A stretch of 64,000 bases of DNA from Halorientalis persicus (GTDB lineage: Archaea; Halobacteriota; Halobacteria; Halobacteriales; Haloarculaceae). A model generated the notes under the pieces. The model was not told the DNA's origin, did no database searches, and was given only the letters and a program-made list of their open reading frames with translations. The stretch lies in the NCBI RefSeq assembly GCF_900110215.1, contig NZ_FOCX01000010.1:62001-126000 (forward strand), written 5' to 3'. A program made the translations under genes and the position numbers. How positions within the stretch are numbered: position 1 is the stretch's first letter; every line of letters begins with the position of its first letter. This document shows positions 59,831-64,000 of the stretch, in pieces.

Positions 59831-60493
59831 ATGACCGGACCACACCAGGACCAGCCGCTGGTCACCGCCGGTACCGACCTCGAGGACGCCGAGGCGGCCG
59901 TCGTGCTGACCCACGGCCGCGGCGCGAGCGCCGAGAGCATCGTCCAGCAACTGGGTCGGGAGATCCACCGCGACGGCGTCGCGCTTCTGGCACCCCAGGC
60001 CGCCCGCAGCACCTGGTATCCCAACTCCTTCCTCGCGCCCGTCGAGCGCAACGAGCCCGGACGGTCCTCGGGCCTACAGGCCGTCGAGAACGCCGTCGAG
60101 ACGGCCGTCGACACCGGGGTTCCCCACGAGCGCGTCCTGCTCGTCGGGTTCTCGCAGGGCGGCTGTCTCTCCAGCGAATTCGTCGCGCGCACCCCGCGCC
60201 GCTATGGGGGACTGGCGGTCCTCTCGGGCGGCCTGATCGGCGAGACGGTCGATCCCGACGACTACCTCGCGGTCGAGGGCGACCTCGACTATACGCCGGT
60301 CTTTCTGGGCTGTAGCGACGCGGACCCGCACATCCCCGAGGAGCGCGTCCACGCGACCGCCGAGGTCCTCGACGAGCTGGGCGGCGACGTGACCACGCGC
60401 ATTTACGAGGACATGGGCCACGGCGTCAACGCCGACGAACTCGACCACCTGGACGGGATGGTCGAGACGTTGCTGAGCGAGGACCACACCTAA
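59831..60493 (+). CDS. Alpha/beta-hydrolase, phospholipase/carboxylesterase type
   Basis: The 220-residue serine hydrolase has the nucleophile elbow LLVGFSQGGCLSSE, an Asp in GCSDADPHIP and a His in DMGHGVNADELDH, the standard triad. The family cleaves short carboxylesters or lysophospholipids. Start at MTGPHQDQ is chosen since the preceding 22 residues are not conserved in style. It is followed after 24 bp by the alcohol dehydrogenase gene. Confidence 0.88.
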   Translation: MTGPHQDQPLVTAGTDLEDAEAAVVLTHGRGASAESIVQQLGREIHRDGVALLAPQAARSTWYPNSFLAPVERNEPGRSSGLQAVENAVETAVDTGVPHERVLLVGFSQGGCLSSEFVARTPRRYGGLAVLSGGLIGETVDPDDYLAVEGDLDYTPVFLGCSDADPHIPEERVHATAEVLDELGGDVTTRIYEDMGHGVNADELDHLDGMVETLLSEDHT

Positions 60494-60517
60494 TTGTCGG
60501 GCAGTGTAACTGCGGGT

Positions 60518-61726
60518 ATGGACGACTACGGCGACGGCTTTCGATTCGCCTACGACCACGGCCCGATCCGGTACGGGCGCGGCTGTGTCGACGCGCTAGC
60601 CGACGAACTCGCAGGGGTCGGGGTCGAACGGGCGCTGGTGGTCTGTGGCAAGACGGTCGGCGCGACCGCCGAGGTCATCGATCCCGTCGAGGACGGCCTC
60701 GGCGAGTACCACGGGGCGACGTTCGCCGGAACGACGCCGGACAAACGCCTCGGCGCTGCCCTGGCGGGACTGGAGGCCATGCGTGACGTCGACGCCGACG
60801 CCCTCGTCAGTCTCGGGGGCGGAAGCAGTCTCGATGTGGCCAAAGCCATCGCGGTACTCGCCGGTCGGGACGAAGACCCCCCGAAACTGGCCGCCGAACT
60901 CGAATCGACGGGCACCATCGCGGTCCCCGACGAGGTACCCCCCATCGTCGCGGTCCCGACGACGCTGGCCGGAGCCGACCTCTCGATGGCCGCGGGGATC
61001 ACCGCCACGCCGGCCTCGGGACTGGTCGACGAACCAGTCGGCGGCGGCCTGTTCGGCCAGTCGCTGATGCCCGCCGCCCTGCTGTACGATCCGGCCCTGT
61101 TCGCGACCACGCCGACCGACGTACTCGCCGGGTCGGCGATGAACGGCTTCGACAAGGCCATCGAGACCCTCTACGCCAGCACGCGGACCGCCGTGACGGA
61201 CGCGACGGCAAAGCGGGCGCTGGAACTGCTCTCGGAGGGGCTTCCGGACCTCCGGGCAGACACGGACGCGGCCCTCGATCGCGTCGTGCAGGGGATCGTC
61301 CTCGCCCAGTACGGGGCCTCGCGACCCGACGGGATGACCCTCTCGCTGTTACACGCGTTCGGCCACGGGCTGACCGCGGGCTACCCCGTCCAGCAGGGGG
61401 TCGCCCACGCCGTGATCGCGCCCCACGCACTCGAATATCTCTTCGAACACGTCGACGGCCGCCGTCACCTGCTGGCCGACGGACTCGGCGTCGACACCGA
61501 CGGTGCGAGCGACGACGAACTGGCCGACGCCGTGGTCTCGCGGGTCGCGGAGATTCGCGACGCACTGGAACTCCCCTCCAGCCTCCGGGCAGTCGACGGC
61601 ATCGAGCAATCTGACCTCCACGACATCGCGACGTACACCCTGAACGACAGCCTGCTGGGCTACGCGCCGGCCGAACTGGACCCCACGGTCGAGGACCTCG
61701 AAGGCGTCCTCCGCGAGGCGTGGTGA
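60518..61726 (+). CDS. Iron-containing alcohol dehydrogenase
   Basis: The 402-residue group III dehydrogenase has the NAD(P) loop SLGGGSSLDVAKAIA and PTTLAGADLS. The metal region shows Asp and His residues (NGFDKAIET; LLHAFGHGLTAGYPVQQGVAHA) with the three histidines of the family. It resembles maleylacetate reductase-like members as well as alcohol dehydrogenases. Stop TGA overlaps the start of the next small gene. The substrate is not deducible. Confidence 0.88.
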   Translation: MDDYGDGFRFAYDHGPIRYGRGCVDALADELAGVGVERALVVCGKTVGATAEVIDPVEDGLGEYHGATFAGTTPDKRLGAALAGLEAMRDVDADALVSLGGGSSLDVAKAIAVLAGRDEDPPKLAAELESTGTIAVPDEVPPIVAVPTTLAGADLSMAAGITATPASGLVDEPVGGGLFGQSLMPAALLYDPALFATTPTDVLAGSAMNGFDKAIETLYASTRTAVTDATAKRALELLSEGLPDLRADTDAALDRVVQGIVLAQYGASRPDGMTLSLLHAFGHGLTAGYPVQQGVAHAVIAPHALEYLFEHVDGRRHLLADGLGVDTDGASDDELADAVVSRVAEIRDALELPSSLRAVDGIEQSDLHDIATYTLNDSLLGYAPAELDPTVEDLEGVLREAW

Positions 61727-61887
61727 TGGGAGACGCGTCCCCGCGCTGTCGGCTCTGCGGGTCGGCGTTGACCACCGGGCTCGTCGCGACCGGCCGCCGT
61801 GTCGGCTGTTGCAACGCCACGCCCATCGTCGGGACCTGCCCGGAACACGGGCCGCTCGGCCCCCACCACGTCGTCGAGGGCGAATGA
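61726..61887 (+). CDS. 53-residue cysteine-rich zinc-binding protein
   Basis: The short gene starts at an ATG overlapping the dehydrogenase stop. It encodes MGDASPRCRLCGSALTTGLV, then GCCNATPIVGTCPEHGPL. CRLC and the GCC/CPEH cysteines and histidines form a zinc-ribbon-like site. The coupling to the dehydrogenase gene favours a real protein. No family was recognised. Confidence 0.6.
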   Translation: MGDASPRCRLCGSALTTGLVATGRRVGCCNATPIVGTCPEHGPLGPHHVVEGE

Positions 61888-61893
61888 AGGCGA

Positions 61894-62193
61894 TCAGTGA
61901 GGGGGTGACGCCGTCGGTCGTGTCGATCCGCGGGTCAGGACGCCGAGTGTGGCCTCGATCAGGACCGTCCCGACCAGACACGTGGCCGCGCCCCCCAGGA
62001 GAACCGACCGGGGACCGACCCCGGTCGCGGCGTCGAACCCGCCGCCGGCCGAGAGCCAGTGACGAACCCGGGCGGCGGCCGCGACTTCGACCCGACCACC
62101 GAGGGCGTGGGCCAGCGCGAGCACGACCACCAGCAGGCCGGCCAGTCGCGGATCGGGGTTGCCCGACGGGGACGCGAGTGCGAGCGGTGGCAC
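61894..62193 (-). CDS. Small two-helix membrane protein
   Basis: The 99-residue protein has hydrophobic segments LAGLLVVVLALAHALGG and SVLLGGAATCLVGTVLIEAT. It starts at GTG 3 bp after the stop of the HdeD-like gene, which makes an operon likely. No family was recognised. The function is unknown; association with the membrane protein upstream is a guess. Confidence 0.5.
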   Translation of the reverse strand: MPPLALASPSGNPDPRLAGLLVVVLALAHALGGRVEVAAAARVRHWLSAGGGFDAATGVGPRSVLLGGAATCLVGTVLIEATLGVLTRGSTRPTASPPH

Positions 62194-62196
62194 CGA

Positions 62197-62895
62197 TCAC
62201 GAGGAGCCGGTCCCCGACTCGCCGATGCGCCCGGTCGTGCCGACCTCCGTGGCCGATGGCGCGGCCATCCCGACCATGACCAGCGCGAGACCGGACGTGA
62301 GCAGGTTCACGCCGAACAACAGCCCGACGGCCCAGTCCGCGCTGGCCGGGAAACCGAGCAGGATCAGCGAGGACAGCAACACCGAGACGATCCCGGAGGC
62401 CAGTAGCCAGCTCCAGTTCTCGTTGGCCCGCAGGCGCAGGCCCATCACCAGCTGGACGACGCCCTCGGTGAGGAGGTAGACGGCCAGCACGAGCGTCAGC
62501 GCCACCAGCCCCAGGCTCGGGTTGGCCAGCATCGTGATGCCAGCGCCCCCGTACAGGATCGCCAGAGCGAGGGTGAAGACCGAGCCACGCCAGCCCTGTG
62601 CCGAGAAGGCCGCGGCGGTGTAAACGAGTGCGCCGACGACGAGAATCCCACCGAGCACCAGCGAGATAGCGACGCCCGTGAGGTACGGTGTGAGGATCGC
62701 GGCCAGTCCCAGCAGGACGAGCAACACGCCGCCGATCATGACGGTCAGCCGGTTCCGGGCGAGCGACCGGTCGGAGTGACTGTAAGTCTGCCCCGGAGAT
62801 CGGTCCTGGGAGACTCCGTTCCGTGTCTCGGCCGCGTCGGCGGTGCTATCGCTGTCGTCGATGTCGTCGTGGTCGTCAGTGTCGTCGGAGCTCAT
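62197..62895 (-). CDS. HdeD/DUF308 family membrane protein
   Basis: The 232-residue protein has an acidic N-terminal 45 residues and six helices in three repeated pairs (MIGGVLLVLLGLAAILTPYL, LVLGGILVVGALVYTAAAF, SLGLVALTLVLAVYLLTEGV). This is the HdeD/DUF308 layout, a stress-related membrane family with no settled mechanism. The start at MSSDDTDDHDD is chosen for its haloarchaeal acidic composition; the longer reading upstream lacks it. Confidence 0.85.
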   Translation of the reverse strand: MSSDDTDDHDDIDDSDSTADAAETRNGVSQDRSPGQTYSHSDRSLARNRLTVMIGGVLLVLLGLAAILTPYLTGVAISLVLGGILVVGALVYTAAAFSAQGWRGSVFTLALAILYGGAGITMLANPSLGLVALTLVLAVYLLTEGVVQLVMGLRLRANENWSWLLASGIVSVLLSSLILLGFPASADWAVGLLFGVNLLTSGLALVMVGMAAPSATEVGTTGRIGESGTGSS

Positions 62896-63038
62896 GGGTC
62901 GATGGGAGTGGTGGACGCCGGGCGTCGACGGTCGGCGGAATCGCGCCGTAGTTCGATGGCCCGGGAAAAAGCGGTATTTCCGGGGCGGGTGTCCGAGCGG
63001 GGCCCGGTAGTGGCGACGTGGTTGCCCGACAGTACCGA

Positions 63039-63536
63039 TCACGTCGCGTATCGAGTCCACACGGCGATGGCCGACGGTGTGACCACGACAGCGACGAGGT
63101 AGGAGTAGACCTGCCGGAGTTCGTCCTCGGGCACGCCGTCGTCGTCCACGTCGTTGCGCTCGACCAGCGCCCGGAAATCGTCGGACTCGTTGGCGTAGTC
63201 ACGGATCACGGTCACGATGCTCGTGGTCTCTGCGTCCCGGCCGCGGGAGACGAACGAATCTGGGGGGTTGCGCCGCGCCGTCTGGAAGGATTCGAGCGTC
63301 GTGTCCCGCGTCAGCGGCCCCTCGACGAAGATCGTCACCGACTCCCCCTGGACGGCCTCGAAGTTGTCTTCGAGGAATTGGATATCGCGAGTGACGGTAT
63401 ATCGGCTCGGCGCGAACGGTTCGGGCAGGCTCTCGAGGTATGCGGGCGTCTCCTCGGGCGGCAGGAAGTCCTCCTCGGAGAACGCGGTGTCGATCCCGGT
63501 CGCGTAGGCGGCCGAGCCCGCCGAGATCAGGAGCAC
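63039..63536 (-). pseudogene. Remnant of an MMPL/RND-type transporter
   Basis: About 165 residues match the start of haloarchaeal MMPL transporters: LLISAGSAAYATGIDTAFSE, DFLPPEETPAYLESLP, VTIFVEGPLTRDTTLESF and NDVDDDGVPEDELRQVYSYL. The matching part stops after RQVYSYL and ends in 18 unrelated residues before a stop; the remaining 600 or more residues of a normal protein are missing. The frame is also open upstream (RVPVAFLLVV), but no start or signal fits. It is a truncated gene, not a functional transporter. Confidence 0.7.
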
Positions 63537-63979
63537 GACGAGCAGGAACGCGACCGGGACACGCCGGGCTGAACGGTCCGGTTGGGAGCGAACGCGTCGA
63601 GGTCGGGGGCCCCCGGGACCGGTTCGGTCTGTTCCCGTGTGGGGGTCGTTCCGTCGCCAGGAGCCGGCGTTCCGGTGCCGTCGCCGTCGGTCGGCGCGTC
63701 TCCGTCGGGTTCGTCCACCGGCGTTTCGCCACCACCGTCCTCGCTGGCATCGGTCGTCTCCGGAACTCCAGTAGTGGTCTTTTCGTCTCCGTCGTCACCC
63801 GTAATCTCCTCGCAGTCCTGGGTAGTGCGGACGGGCGTATCCGGAGTGGTCGCCAGTATGCCAGCGGAGTGACACTAATCGGCGGTCGACCCGGTGTTAC
63901 CGGTCCCGGAACCGGCCAGCGAGAGGCCCGCGCCGAGGGCGGTGACGGTAACCGCCAGGAAGATAGCGCGGCGTTTCAT
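63527..63979 (-). pseudogene. Remnant of a secreted COG1361-like protein with in-frame TAG
   Basis: An ATG at 63979 begins a signal-peptide-like MKRRAIFLAVTVTALGAGLS followed by a TAG at 63875-63877. The same frame stays open afterwards for a Thr/Pro/Asp-rich stretch ending PDLDAFAPNRTVQPG. That last motif resembles the N-terminus of COG1361 (S-layer-like) proteins that haloarchaea keep beside MMPL genes. The frame then runs into the MMPL remnant in another frame. If TAG is a true stop, a 34-residue peptide would also be made. Confidence 0.5.
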
Positions 63980-64000
63980 TGGCTGACGGCCCCAGTCCGA

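Overview
The window is chromosomal or megaplasmid DNA from a haloarchaeon (class Halobacteria). The evidence is very high GC, strongly acidic proteins, many leaderless genes with AT-rich TATA-like sequence about 25 nt before the start codon, archaeal HTH-10 (bacterio-opsin-activator-like) regulators, a haloarchaeal nar operon order and a haloarchaeal cobalamin cluster order. The genus cannot be fixed from sequence reading alone. The organism looks like a denitrifier with respiratory nitrate reductase and copper nitrite reductase. No NO reductase or N2O reductase was recognised in the window.

Layout. 1-2915: end of the succinate dehydrogenase operon (sdhD, sdhB, sdhA). 2974-12548: housekeeping and accessory genes (an abasic-site shield protein, an amidohydrolase, a GlmU-like nucleotidyltransferase, an SDR, a PLP aldolase plus FAD lactone oxidase pair, a CBS protein and two coiled-coil proteins). 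A 474-bp gene-free stretch at 5032-5505 holds a tRNA-like structure and repeated tRNA 3-prime-end sequences. 12642-21630: denitrification accessory island with nirK, a MoaD-like protein, a CGCGG-type putative RiPP with a radical SAM/SPASM enzyme, two NarO-like regulators, DUF2249 and cupin proteins, a free-standing GlutR-dimerisation-like protein and an NnrS/CcoN-like membrane protein. 21847-33279: an overlapping nar operon (narA-narB-narC-orf-narG-narH-orf7-narJ-orf9-HEAT-Mrp/DUF2249). 34254-43153: cobalamin corrin-ring operon. 43170-48221 (minus): an R2lox-like oxidase, a 2Fe-2S protein, cobalt transporter cbtAB and a ChlID-type chelatase subunit. 48256-53607: cobN, cbiC, cbiE. 53621-56304 (minus): phosphate-type permease with a repeat-bearing partner, and a second CbiX-like protein. 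56496-59725: a second denitrification-linked block (multicopper oxidase, PaaB-like rSAM-partnered protein, DUF2249, NnrS/CcoN-like membrane protein). 59831-64000: esterase, Fe-alcohol dehydrogenase, small proteins and the decayed remains of a secreted COG1361-like protein and an MMPL/RND transporter.

How it works together. Nitrate reduction outside the membrane (NarGH with a Tat signal and an ethylbenzene-dehydrogenase-gamma-like subunit) appears to be fed by a Rieske/cytochrome b module (NarABC). NirK then handles nitrite. A 14-bp inverted repeat, CCGAACNNGTTCGG, occurs at least twelve times. In most cases it lies 36-38 nt from a start codon, before nearly every small accessory gene of the two denitrification blocks but not clearly before narA. 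It resembles the site described for the haloarchaeal regulator NarO, and two NarO-like genes lie in the window. It links the CGCGG/radical-SAM pair, the MoaD-like protein and the distant PaaB-like partner into one putative regulon, which I consider the most interesting system here. The cobalt/cobalamin genes share a different element built from GTTGTA/TACAAC half-sites.
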